This document shows positions 53,102 through 61,719 of a stretch of DNA of 64,000 bases, in pieces (the stretch's first letter is position 1; every line of letters begins with the position of its first letter). The DNA is from Komarekiella atlantica HA4396-MV6 (GTDB lineage Bacteria > Cyanobacteriota > Cyanobacteriia > Cyanobacteriales > Nostocaceae): positions 1 through 64,000 of the forward strand of contig JAHHHK010000033.1 in the NCBI GenBank assembly GCA_019359395.1, read 5' to 3'. Under the pieces are notes generated by a model. It did not search any database and had not been told where the DNA came from. It saw only the letters and a program-made list of their open reading frames with translations. The translations under genes and the position numbers were made by a program.

Positions 53102-54532
53102 ATGACACTACAAAGCTTTGGTGTGATTGGTTTAGCTGTAATGGGCGAGAATATCGCTCTAAACGTCGAGCGTAATGGCTTCCCAATTGCAGTTTACAAC
53201 CGCTCCCGAGAAAAAACGGATGCTTTTATGGCGCAGCGTGCGCCAGGACGGAACGTCAAAGCCGCCTTTAGCCTAGAAGAATTTGTCGCCTCATTGGAAC
53301 GTCCCCGCAAAATCCTTGTGATGGTGCAAGCTGGTAAGCCGGTAGATGCGGTGATTTCTCAACTCAAACCCTTACTAGATGAAGGCGATATCATTATTGA
53401 CGGTGGCAACTCTTGGTTTGAAGATACAGAACGACGCACTCAGGAATTAGAACCCGCTGGGCTTCGGTATCTTGGTATGGGTGTCAGTGGTGGTGAAGAA
53501 GGGGCGCTAAATGGCCCTTCTCTAATGCCTGGAGGTACAAAAAGCTCCTACGAGTATCTATCGCCAATTTTCAACAAAATTGCTGCTCAAGTTGATGATG
53601 GCCCTTGCGTCACCTATATTGGCCCTGGTGGTTCTGGTCACTACGTGAAGATGGTACATAACGGCATTGAGTACGGCGATATGCAGCTAATTGCTGAAGC
53701 CTACGACTTGCTGAAAAATGCCGCTGGACTTGACCATACTCAGCTACATGAGGTGTTTACTGAATGGAACACCACCGATGAACTCAATTCATTTTTGATT
53801 GAGATTACGTCCAATATCTTCCCCTACATTGACCCAGAAACCAATCTACCTTTGGTTGATTTGATTGTTGATGCAGCAGGTCAAAAGGGAACTGGACGCT
53901 GGACTGTACAAACTGCGCTGGAATTGGGAGTTTCCATTCCGACAATCACAGCGGCGGTGAATGCCCGGATTATATCTTCCATTAAAGAAGAACGGGTAGC
54001 AGCATCCAAAGTCCTTACGGGCCCGACTGGCAAGTATGATGGAAACATTAAAGATTTTGTCAATAAGGTGCGAGATGCTCTTTATTGCTCAAAAATCTGT
54101 TCTTACGCTCAAGGGATGGCGCTATTATCTACAGCTTCCAAGACATATAACTGGAATTTGAATCTGGGTGAATTGGCGCGGATTTGGAAAGGTGGCTGTA
54201 TTATTCGCGCTGGCTTCTTGAATAAAATTAAGAAGGCTTTTAGCGAAAATCCAGCATTACCTAACTTGCTATTAGCTCCCGAATTTAAGCAGACTATTCT
54301 CGACAGACAAACAGCTTGGCGAGAAGTGATAATGACAGCAGCAAAATTGGGAATTCCAGTGCCCGCATTTAGTGCATCATTGGATTATTTTGACAGCTAT
54401 CGCCGCGATCGCTTGCCCCAAAATCTAACTCAAGCACAACGCGACTACTTCGGCGCACATACTTACCTGCGTCTTGATAAGCCTGGAAGCTTCCACACTG
54501 AATGGGTTCCTATTGCTGAATCCGAGAAGTAA
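53102..54532 (+). CDS. gnd: 6-phosphogluconate dehydrogenase (decarboxylating)
   Basis: A 476-residue cytoplasmic enzyme of the oxidative pentose phosphate pathway, converting 6-phosphogluconate and NADP+ to ribulose 5-phosphate, CO2 and NADPH. The Rossmann start is GVIGLAVMGENIALNVERNG, with VYNRSREKTD fitting NADP+. The substrate region has GVSGGEEGALNGPSLMPGG and GSGHYVKMVHNGIEYGDMQ with the catalytic Lys. The C-terminus contains FGAHTYLRLDKPGSFHTEW. In heterocystous cyanobacteria this pathway supplies reductant at night and in heterocysts. Length matches the family; the gene stands alone with a strong terminator at 54596. Confidence 0.97.
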   Translation: MTLQSFGVIGLAVMGENIALNVERNGFPIAVYNRSREKTDAFMAQRAPGRNVKAAFSLEEFVASLERPRKILVMVQAGKPVDAVISQLKPLLDEGDIIIDGGNSWFEDTERRTQELEPAGLRYLGMGVSGGEEGALNGPSLMPGGTKSSYEYLSPIFNKIAAQVDDGPCVTYIGPGGSGHYVKMVHNGIEYGDMQLIAEAYDLLKNAAGLDHTQLHEVFTEWNTTDELNSFLIEITSNIFPYIDPETNLPLVDLIVDAAGQKGTGRWTVQTALELGVSIPTITAAVNARIISSIKEERVAASKVLTGPTGKYDGNIKDFVNKVRDALYCSKICSYAQGMALLSTASKTYNWNLNLGELARIWKGGCIIRAGFLNKIKKAFSENPALPNLLLAPEFKQTILDRQTAWREVIMTAAKLGIPVPAFSASLDYFDSYRRDRLPQNLTQAQRDYFGAHTYLRLDKPGSFHTEWVPIAESEK

Positions 54533-54595
54533 ACTTTCATATCTGGATATCCGCACATTGTGAAAGTTTAGAAAGCTTCAAAATTGAAATTTACT

Positions 54596-54627
54596 AGTGG
54601 CTCTGAATTTCAGAGTCACTTTTTTTT
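54596..54627 (+). terminator. Rho-independent terminator of gnd
   Basis: A 10-bp stem (GTGGCTCTGA / TCAGAGTCAC with one G-U) around a 3-base loop is followed by eight T. Confidence 0.9.
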
Positions 54628-54660
54628 GAGAGTGCTGACCAAAGAAGTACTGTTTGCGTA

Positions 54661-54725
54661 TCTCATTACGAATTACGTAGCTTGCTTCTCGCGCCAGGCG
54701 CGAGTATTACGAATTACGAATTAGT
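54661..54725. repeat. Dispersed repeat with CTCGCGC hairpin
   Basis: ATTACGAATTACG units flank a perfect 7-bp hairpin CTCGCGC-CAG-GCGCGAG (54688-54704). A related ATTCGTAAT tract lies at 57708-57765. It sits between gnd and the convergent Ser/Thr kinase gene. Confidence 0.65.
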
Positions 54726-54726
54726 G

Positions 54727-55863
54727 TTAGGAGTTGTTATTCCCAAGGTATTTAGCTTTTAATTCTTCCAATTCATCGTCTACTTTGCTTTTAGTAGAAG
54801 GTTGAGATGTTGGGTTGGGCGGTTGTATCTTATTAGGTTGAGGTTTACCACCACCCAAAAATTGAGTCTTCATTTCCTCTAATTCTTGCTCAATTTGACT
54901 AGGAGATTTTGTGACAAAGGGAGGTGTAGAAGGCGGGGATTGAGTAATAGGTTTTGCTGGTATCGCTGGTGTAGTAGCTATTGGTGAATGTCGATTTAAG
55001 TCTTGAAGGACTTCATCTGCTGTTTGATAACGCCGAATCGGAATACTTTCCAACATCTTGTCAAGAATGCGACTCAACTGATTGTTGACGGGAGTTTGCA
55101 AGTATTGCTGCCAAACCCATTTATCGTTGTTGGTATCATACGAGTCAAATGGCGATCGCCCAGTTAATAGATTAATACAAGTTGCACCCAAGCTGTAGAT
55201 ATCACTGGCAAAAACAGCCCTACCTCTAATTTGCTCAGGGGCGACATATTCGGGACTACCTATACTAGTACCAGTTCTATTTAAAGCAGTACTGGTGGCA
55301 GATTTAGAAGCACCAAAATCTACTACAACTAGTTTGCGATCGCTCTGACGTAAAATAATATTTTCTGGCTTAATATCGCGGTGAATGACTTCTCTAGCAT
55401 GACAAAATTGCAATACTGGCAATAAATCATTCAATAGTTGCCGAATCTGCGTTTCATTGAAAGCCCCTTTTTGTGCCAATTCCTGAGCTAAGTTTTGCCC
55501 ATCTATAAATTCTTGTACAAGATACTGGCGGTCATCGTGAGTGAAATATGCTAGCAGTTCGGGAATTTGCGGATGTTTGCCCAATTCATCCAACTGTACC
55601 GCTTCTTGGGTGAATAACTCCACGGCTTTTTGCACTGTGTTAGTGCCTTGGGCTTGAGGATAAAATTGTTTAATCACACAGCGGGGTTTTGAGGGTTTAT
55701 CCTCATCCACAGCTAAGAAGGTTCTGCCAAAACCGCCTTGTCCTATCGGTTTGATGGCACGGTAGCGTTCTTTAAGCAGTAACTTGGAACCACAAGTCAA
55801 ACAAAACTTGACATCATGAGGATTTTCTGGTTTGGGACAACGGGGATTAAGGCAGTAGCTCAT
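54727..55863 (-). CDS. Serine/threonine protein kinase with N-terminal zinc ribbon
   Basis: A 378-residue eukaryotic-type (Hanks) kinase. A Cys4 zinc ribbon (C4, C9, C21, C24) precedes the kinase domain (about 34-290) with glycine loop IGQGGFGRT, Lys in CVIKQF, catalytic HRDIKPENI and DFGAS. Then come APEQ and DIYSLGATCINLLTG. The C-terminal tail is Pro/Thr-rich and carries two similar copies of a motif, ELEEMKTQFLGGG and ELEELKAKYLGNN, whose role is unknown. No membrane segment is visible, unlike many bacterial PknB kinases. It stands alone on its strand. Confidence 0.93.
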   Translation of the reverse strand: MSYCLNPRCPKPENPHDVKFCLTCGSKLLLKERYRAIKPIGQGGFGRTFLAVDEDKPSKPRCVIKQFYPQAQGTNTVQKAVELFTQEAVQLDELGKHPQIPELLAYFTHDDRQYLVQEFIDGQNLAQELAQKGAFNETQIRQLLNDLLPVLQFCHAREVIHRDIKPENIILRQSDRKLVVVDFGASKSATSTALNRTGTSIGSPEYVAPEQIRGRAVFASDIYSLGATCINLLTGRSPFDSYDTNNDKWVWQQYLQTPVNNQLSRILDKMLESIPIRRYQTADEVLQDLNRHSPIATTPAIPAKPITQSPPSTPPFVTKSPSQIEQELEEMKTQFLGGGKPQPNKIQPPNPTSQPSTKSKVDDELEELKAKYLGNNNS

Positions 55864-55941
55864 ACAGGCAATCGCTCTTATATGTCTTTATTTTGCCCTG
55901 TCCTAGACCAAAGGTAGTTTATTAATGGATCTAGTTAACTT

Positions 55942-56361
55942 TTATATTCGCCAATTATCCAGCTTCAAGCTATAACCCAGTGCTTGAATCCGCTGATAGT
56001 GTGATAAATTGCCGCTTACTAAGGTTAAATTTTGTTGGATTGCAATCGCAGCAATTATAGCATCAGCAAGGCCTATTGGTTGCCCTGTTCGTTCTAAATC
56101 TGCATAAATACGTCCTGCCAACTCAGCATCACTGAGTTGTAATGTTAATACTTGTGCCTCTATAATTTCAACAAAAAACTGCTGAATCTTATCTTCCCGT
56201 TGGCGCTTATGCCAGCCTTTGACAATCTCTAAAACTGTAATGGTGCAGATAGTATAGTAACCAAAGTTAGCATGATAGGCGGAAGCCCTAGCTGCAACGC
56301 GCCGATTAATGCCTTTGAGAATCTCTGAAAAAATATCGGTGTCAATTAGTACCTTATCCAA
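55942..56361 (-). CDS. VapC-type PIN-domain toxin
   Basis: A 139-residue PIN-fold ribonuclease toxin with the active-site acids in place: Asp in VLIDTDIFSEIL, Glu in VLEIVKGW, Asp in IGLADAIIAAIA and the final NLSHYQRI region. The start ATG (56361) overlaps the antitoxin stop region by eight bases, giving coupled translation with the antitoxin gene at 56354-56596. VapC toxins usually cleave tRNA or rRNA. It is unrelated in close sequence to the PIN toxin at 51500, so two separate toxin-antitoxin pairs occur in the window. Confidence 0.9.
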   Translation of the reverse strand: MDKVLIDTDIFSEILKGINRRVAARASAYHANFGYYTICTITVLEIVKGWHKRQREDKIQQFFVEIIEAQVLTLQLSDAELAGRIYADLERTGQPIGLADAIIAAIAIQQNLTLVSGNLSHYQRIQALGYSLKLDNWRI

Positions 56362-56596
56362 AGCGTTGATTTAGTGGATGTGCGGCCCGATCTTTCATAA
56401 CCTCTTCTAGCATCTCATCTACTGACTCAGGATCATCAGCAAATAGTCCTAACAATCGGTCTTTTGGTGGTTCTGCCATTGGGAGTTGTTCAATTGCGTA
56501 TGCAATCAGTTCCGACAAGTCACAATGGCGTGACTTTGCTAAAGCGTGTGCTTTTTCAAGGGTTTTTTTGTCGAGTTGCAGTTCTATTTTTTCCAC
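56354..56596 (-). CDS. Antitoxin partner of the VapC toxin
   Basis: An 80-residue protein. MEKIELQLDKKTLEKAHALA is the N-terminal strand and helix of a probable ribbon-helix-helix-like DNA-binding part. The rest is acidic (FADDPESVDEMLEEVMKDRA), as expected of a toxin-neutralising tail. It precedes and overlaps the PIN-domain gene. The assignment rests mainly on size, acidity and position. Confidence 0.82.
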   Translation of the reverse strand: MEKIELQLDKKTLEKAHALAKSRHCDLSELIAYAIEQLPMAEPPKDRLLGLFADDPESVDEMLEEVMKDRAAHPLNQRFG

Positions 56597-56726
56597 GCCG
56601 CCTCATTTGAAAGCATTTGTACTAGCGCGATTCTAGCATTTTCGATATGCCGCGAGTGCCGGAGCGATCGCGAAGCGCTGACTTGTCAGTTCGCATTGAT
56701 TGAAATTTGGCGTCATGCGAATGATA

Positions 56727-57704
56727 TTACGTCTTGACAGGTAAACGGGAAATTGTCCATAAAATTAGCAGGAAAATTAAGTAAATCGCGCCAACCAGCC
56801 CAAACTCAATTAGAGGGATATAGGTTACTTCGTAAATTCTGTCCAAGCCGCGTTCAGTCAGTCCATAAACGGCCAGTACACTCACTAAAAAGGCTCCGTA
56901 GATAGTACGTTTAGTTGAGACACCCACAGGTAAACCGTGGAGTTGGGTAAGCACAAGAATGCCTAGAAAACCAAAGAGAAATGTTGGCCACTTACTTTGT
57001 CCTAGCATCCACGACACAACGACACTATGTAAAAGCACTGTAATTTCCAAAGTGAATGTCCACCAATGGTTTACATGGGTGCGGTTAAATATCAACGACG
57101 ATTGCAGCAGAAGCAAGAACATATAAAGAAAACCAATTAAGTGCCCCAAAGTCGCTTCCATTGGATGGTACCAGAAGGTGTAGATAGCGGCAAAGGAGAA
57201 AAAGTAGCCGTGGTAAAGCTTGATAATTTGCAAAAACTGTTGGTGGAATGGAACAGAATTGCCAAAAAACAGCCCGCGTCGAGGCGTTTCCAAAATCAGT
57301 ACGAATACTAATAGGAGCACAACCGCACCTTGGGAAGCCCAAATTGAAGTATCTTGAGCCAGAGCATCGTACCAAATATAAGTCTGGAGAAAGTGTAGGG
57401 CGATGAATACACTATTAATCGCAAGCATGAGGTAATTAATCGGGTGTAACGCTGTTTTGTATTTCAACTGCGATCGCTGCGCCCACCAAATACACGCCCA
57501 GATGCTAAACTGATGCCCAAGGTACATGCTCCAAGCCGTTGCTCGACTCCAAAAGGTCGGGTTAGGAAGCTTCCAGTAGTACCAGTTTAATCCTTGGTCA
57601 GGAAGTTTAATGATGCTTGCAGGAATGCTTCCACCTAGCCAAATTGCGTAGGTGAGGAGGATGCTTACAAAGATTCCTAGAAACAATACTCGGCGACCTG
57701 TCAT
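56727..57704 (-). CDS. Polytopic integral membrane protein of unknown function
   Basis: A 325-residue protein with about nine hydrophobic segments. I start at the ATG at 57704 (MTGRRVLFLGIFVSILLTYA); the frame extends to 57734 through a dispersed repeat whose codons are not part of the original protein. Conserved-looking features are the many Trp/Tyr/His in loops (GLNWYYWKLPNPTFWSRATA; NRTHVNHWWTFTLE; LGHQFSIWACIWWAQR). I do not recognise the family. It may be a transport or lipid-modifying protein. It stands alone on its strand. Confidence 0.72.
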   Translation of the reverse strand: MTGRRVLFLGIFVSILLTYAIWLGGSIPASIIKLPDQGLNWYYWKLPNPTFWSRATAWSMYLGHQFSIWACIWWAQRSQLKYKTALHPINYLMLAINSVFIALHFLQTYIWYDALAQDTSIWASQGAVVLLLVFVLILETPRRGLFFGNSVPFHQQFLQIIKLYHGYFFSFAAIYTFWYHPMEATLGHLIGFLYMFLLLLQSSLIFNRTHVNHWWTFTLEITVLLHSVVVSWMLGQSKWPTFLFGFLGILVLTQLHGLPVGVSTKRTIYGAFLVSVLAVYGLTERGLDRIYEVTYIPLIEFGLVGAIYLIFLLILWTISRLPVKT

Positions 57705-57705
57705 A

Positions 57706-57765
57706 TTAATTCGTAATGGGCTATGCCCCGCCACGCTAACGTAATTTTTAATTCGTAATTAAGAC
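57706..57765. repeat. Dispersed ATTCGTAAT-type repeat at the membrane-protein start
   Basis: TTAATTCGTAATGGGC...TTAATTCGTAATTAAG, with the two TTAATTCGTAAT units flanking a GGGCTATGCCCC hairpin. It provides a false upstream ATG (57734) for the preceding gene. Confidence 0.6.
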
Positions 57766-57791
57766 TTTTTTTTACTTTGAAACCATGATTT

Positions 57792-58284
57792 TTAGGCGAC
57801 ACGTTCTGTCTTTGGTTCAGATGCGCTTTGAGTCACTCGTAAACTAAGAGTTAAAGCTATTAGCATTACTAAAGATCCACTCAAAAAAGGGGCATAACTC
57901 CCAAATTTCATAAAACTAGCCCCTGCCAACATTGACCCCCCAATGCGTGCTAACGCAGAGCAATAACTGGCAATTCCTAACATTTGTCCTTGTTCTTCTG
58001 GGGCTGTCATCTGAGAAATCAGGCTGTTTAATATTGGTTGACCGACACTAATTCCCCATGCTACAAGTGCGGTGGCAACTAATAATAAAGTTAAGCCATA
58101 ATGGTGTAAATAAGAACTGCATCAAAGAATAAATAGCTACAAGTAGAGTTGCTTCATTAGGTTTTGCGCCGAATTGTTCAGCATACAAAGGTAGTATCGG
58201 CAAGATAATTCCGAAGCCGAGCAAGTCTATAAATACAGTCAAAAATAAAACGAATATTGCCCTGCCATTATTTTTAGTCTCCAT
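57792..58284 (-). pseudogene. MFS transporter pseudogene with a large internal deletion
   Basis: The 5' part (58284 to about 58095) encodes METKNNGRAIFVLFLTVFID, LLGFGIILPILPLYAE and a second helix up to QFLFTPLW, a standard start of a drug-efflux-like MFS protein. The sequence then jumps, in another frame, to LLLVATALVAWGISVGQPIL, NSLISQMTAPEEQGQMLGIA and two last helices ending QSASEPKTERVA (57792). In intact family members about 230 residues separate these parts. The gene has therefore lost its middle, and the junction is shifted in frame. Remaining frames are 78 and 72 residues and are unlikely to be functional. Confidence 0.85.
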
Positions 58285-58383
58285 AGGTGCAATTCCCTTT
58301 TATAAAAAATATGTGTAACTTTGATTAGTTTTATGGACACTAGGAAACGCTGACCATAAAGCCCCATTGAATACAACCAGCAA

Positions 58384-58581
58384 TTAGTTCAACCAAAGTT
58401 CTTTAATTTGAACATGGTTAAGCCAAATAGCATGGAACAAACCTACTATAAAAATCAAACCAATAATACTACTAATAAAAGCAACTATAATCTCGTGCTT
58501 CCGTATAGCTTTTTGGATCTTAGCGTCTATGATGTCTTCTAATTCTTTGTATGACATTGAGTTTAATTGGGTTAAAGACAA
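58384..58581 (-). CDS. Small single-pass membrane protein
   Basis: A 65-residue protein: a polar helix (MSLTQLNSMSYKELEDIIDA, KIQKAIRKHE), then one hydrophobic helix (IIVAFISSIIGLIFIVGLFH) and a short end. The layout suggests a tail-anchored or coiled-coil membrane peptide. No family is recognised; coding potential is judged from composition only. Confidence 0.55.
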   Translation of the reverse strand: MSLTQLNSMSYKELEDIIDAKIQKAIRKHEIIVAFISSIIGLIFIVGLFHAIWLNHVQIKELWLN

Positions 58582-58901
58582 GAGTTAGGCGAAACTTACG
58601 TAATTACATAAGTTTAAGTATGTCCGAAATCTCTAACTTATTTGCTGAACTATAGTTAAGCTTTTTAAGTCTATACTAAGTTTTGATATATTGAACTCTA
58701 AAATCTTTTTTGGTAAGAGCTTTGAGTACGGCTATTCTATGCGTTTTCAATAATTGGTATTAGTAGCAATTATTGAAGAATAATAATACATTTTGTACAA
58801 TCTAGATAGTAGTTTTGCTATTTTATTAATAATCATTAATCAATCTACTCATAGGGTAGATATGCCTTTTAAATTAAAGCTATTTCGATGCTGTAAGAGT
58901 A
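58582..58901. other. Gene-free AT-rich region
   Basis: No gene or repeat of note. It should hold the promoter of the 58384-58581 gene and the 3' region of the PEP-CTERM gene. Confidence 0.4.
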
Positions 58902-59696
58902 TCAAGTGCGTTGACGTAGTTTCAAAATAGTACCTGAAATACCAAAAGCTAATAGTGCTAAAGTATAAGTTGGTTCGGGAACTGCAATAATGCTTACCTG
59001 ATTAATGGCCAAGCCATATTGTGGATAAGAACTGCTAAACACGACTCGTGAGATATTTGGAGTATCACTACGAACCCCCAGAAAAACTGCCGAATTATCT
59101 AATGCTAGCGATGAAGTACTTAGAGCTGAGAAACTACCTAATAGGTTATTGGTGTTATCAAAAGCGGTAATAACAGTTTCAACTTCTAAGTTACTTATGT
59201 CTACAGCTATCTGAGTACCAGCGCCAAAAACAGGACGGGCAAAACTAATGCTAAAAGGCCCACCATTCCCTTGAGTACGAGGATCAGGAGCACCAGGAGG
59301 AAGAGGTTGAAAACCTGTTGGGTCTATACCTCCAAAGAGAATAAAATCTCCTTGGGCGAAGTTAGTCCTAATGCCAGGTGGAGGTAAAGTTTGAAAAACA
59401 AACGGTGGAGTAATCTGAGGATTACTAGTTGGAGCTATATTTATATCTAACCCTAAACCACCTTGCGACGTTGCTAAAAAAGAGTTAGGTAAAAAAGCAG
59501 AAAAGTCAGGAGCAGACGGATTGAATACTTTACCTAAACTTGCCCAATCAACTTCGTCATTGCCTCCTAAAACAGCGCGTTCAGTAACTAAAAATGTAGC
59601 TGCTTTAACTGGTAATGGTAAAACCGTTATTATAGTTGTAATGGCTAGTAAATATTTGACAGATGACTGGAATAATTGATTTTCTGTAAATCCCAT
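58902..59696 (-). CDS. Secreted PEP-CTERM sorting-domain protein
   Basis: A 264-residue exported protein. An N-terminal signal peptide (hydrophobic about residues 14-31, cut near VKAATF) precedes a beta-rich body with many Asn/Asp/Pro/Gly, e.g. GGNDEVDWASLGKVF and SFARPVFGAGTQIAVDISNL. The C-terminus carries a PEP-CTERM anchor: VPEPTYTLALL, a short hydrophobic helix, then basic KLRQRT. Such proteins are sorted by an exosortase (EpsH-type) to the envelope or biofilm matrix. No exosortase gene is in the window. Body function is unknown. Confidence 0.88.
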   Translation of the reverse strand: MGFTENQLFQSSVKYLLAITTIITVLPLPVKAATFLVTERAVLGGNDEVDWASLGKVFNPSAPDFSAFLPNSFLATSQGGLGLDINIAPTSNPQITPPFVFQTLPPPGIRTNFAQGDFILFGGIDPTGFQPLPPGAPDPRTQGNGGPFSISFARPVFGAGTQIAVDISNLEVETVITAFDNTNNLLGSFSALSTSSLALDNSAVFLGVRSDTPNISRVVFSSSYPQYGLAINQVSIIAVPEPTYTLALLAFGISGTILKLRQRT

Positions 59697-60091
59697 AAGT
59701 TTTTATCTTTAATTTTGTAGAATAATATCATTAAAAGAGAAGAAGTCAACACACAATATGAGACATTGTATTGTTCTGATTCCCAAATTTGAAGCAACTG
59801 TTGTGTTCAATAATTGTGTTGCAAAAACTTTTTGATGCCTAGCTGTTTAGAGTTAATGCAATTCATGTTTTTACCAGTGAAACGTTATTTTTTGCAACAC
59901 AAGTTTAGCTTGGTTTACAAACACAATTGCTCATATCTGTACCATGCTCAATTTTTTATTGGTAAACTACTAGCTAAGTAGCTAGGCGTAAATAAATTAA
60001 AGTTTGTAGTGAGTTAGCCAGGTCTTCTCCCAACGCGAAGTAGGGTCTCGTAAAAGCTTTACTTGTCATGGATTTCTGATTCGTAGTTCTT
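59697..60091. other. Gene-free region between the PEP-CTERM and RTX genes
   Basis: Contains scattered AACACAATTG-like pieces on both strands (59749, 59810, 59930 areas) and a CTAGCTAAGTAGCTAG inverted repeat near 59970. No gene is visible. Confidence 0.4.
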
Positions 60092-61423
60092 TTAGACCAA
60101 TTTAATACTCAAATTAGATGAGAGATTTTCAACGAAGGCGAACTGATTTCCTAAGAAAGACAAGTTACCGCTAGAGGCATCGTAGGAAAAGTCGCTAATG
60201 TTAGTAGTACCAAACCCTACTTTAGAAACTTGGATGACGTCTTTTTGAGCAAAGTCGTAATCTTTGATAGTGTCAATACCCTCTTTAACATTGTTGAAAA
60301 TAAACTTATCTGCACCAAAGCCACCTGTGAGAATATCGTCACCTTGTCCACCAGTGATGGAATCATTACCGAAGCCACCGGAGATAGTGTCATTGCCATC
60401 ATTGCCAACTAATCGGTTATTTTGCCTGTCGCCAGTGATGCTGTCATTTTCATTTGTACCGATGATATTGTCAAAGTTAACTACATCAAATGTCAATGTC
60501 CCAAGTGTGGGAACGTTATTGGCAGAGATACTTTGGGCTTGTAGGTCAGATGTGATAGATACACCAGAAACCGATTGAGACGCATCTATAGTATTGTTGG
60601 CAACACTAGCATCAGCAATAACCGTTTCTACTTTAAAAACTAGGTCTGTCCCAAATCCACCAGCTTTGGTAATTGTTCCTACACCTGAAAGGGTAATGGT
60701 TTTACCTAGTTTGCTGTAATCTGCGGTATCAAAGCCATCTCCGCCATTGATACTGTCATTACCTCGACTGCCCTTGAAAGTATCATCGCCTCTACCACCT
60801 GTCAACTTGTCACTACCGCGTCCACCGTCAATCAGGTCATTGCCACCTCTACCATCAATACTGTCATCGCCATCATTACCGAATAATTGGTTACTTTGGT
60901 CGTCGCCAGCAATGGTGTCACTTGCATTTGTGCCTTTGACATTGACAAAGTTGACTACCGTAAATGGCAATGTCCCTAAATCGGGAACGTTATTAGCAAC
61001 CAAACTTTGGTTTTGTAGGTCAACGGTGACAAATACGCCAGAAAGAGATTGGGAGGCATCTATAGTGTTGTTGGTAACACCAGCATTAGCAATAATCCTT
61101 TCTACTTTAAAGAGTTGGTCTTTTCCGAACCCACCAGCCTTAGTAATTGTCCCTACACCTGAGAGGGTAATGCTTTTATTCAAGCTACTGTAGTCTGCGG
61201 TATCAATGCCATCTCCACCGTCAATGCTGTCGTTACCACGACTGCCCTTGAATGTGTCATCGTCACCATTACCAGCCAACGTATCGTTACCTAATCCACC
61301 ATCGATTAGGTCATTTCCAAGACCACCAGAGATATTGTCATTGCCTCCACGACCAAAAATCTGATCGTCACTATTAGTGCCCGACAAAAAATCATCGTTA
61401 GCAGTACCAACAATAATGGACAT
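60092..61423 (-). CDS. RTX-type calcium-binding protein with an internal duplication
   Basis: A 443-residue secreted-type protein of hemolysin-type calcium-binding repeats (GGxGNDxLDGGxGND pattern; for example FGRGGNDNISGGLGNDLIDG). Two long similar blocks, roughly residues 53-195 and 216-355, share GDDTFKGSRGNDSI, DTADYS, ITLSGVGTITKAGGFG and NNTIDASQS in the same order, so about 140 residues were duplicated. No N-terminal signal peptide is present. The C-terminal segment (DTIKDYDFAQKDVIQV onwards) has the shape of a type I secretion signal. Calcium binding outside the cell is the expected role; its partner exporter is not adjacent. Confidence 0.92.
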   Translation of the reverse strand: MSIIVGTANDDFLSGTNSDDQIFGRGGNDNISGGLGNDLIDGGLGNDTLAGNGDDDTFKGSRGNDSIDGGDGIDTADYSSLNKSITLSGVGTITKAGGFGKDQLFKVERIIANAGVTNNTIDASQSLSGVFVTVDLQNQSLVANNVPDLGTLPFTVVNFVNVKGTNASDTIAGDDQSNQLFGNDGDDSIDGRGGNDLIDGGRGSDKLTGGRGDDTFKGSRGNDSINGGDGFDTADYSKLGKTITLSGVGTITKAGGFGTDLVFKVETVIADASVANNTIDASQSVSGVSITSDLQAQSISANNVPTLGTLTFDVVNFDNIIGTNENDSITGDRQNNRLVGNDGNDTISGGFGNDSITGGQGDDILTGGFGADKFIFNNVKEGIDTIKDYDFAQKDVIQVSKVGFGTTNISDFSYDASSGNLSFLGNQFAFVENLSSNLSIKLV

Positions 61424-61719
61424 AATTTATACTTTCTGTTTTCACAGATCAATGCATTTGCTGTTTGTAATACTTGCATATTACAAATAGTGAAAATATA
61501 AATTTCTGGTTAAATATACTTAAGTATGTTTAAATATACCTTCACAAATCGAATTTTTGCGTATAAGACAGAGTGTAATACAATAAATCAGTTGAACAGA
61601 AGTGGTCTGGTTATTGTAAAGACGTTGACATAGCCCAGTTTCTTCAGACCACCCGGCGTCAGGCTCATTCCATTCTGCTCATACATTATTTTAGCGATCG
61701 CCTAAACGCTTATACTAAA

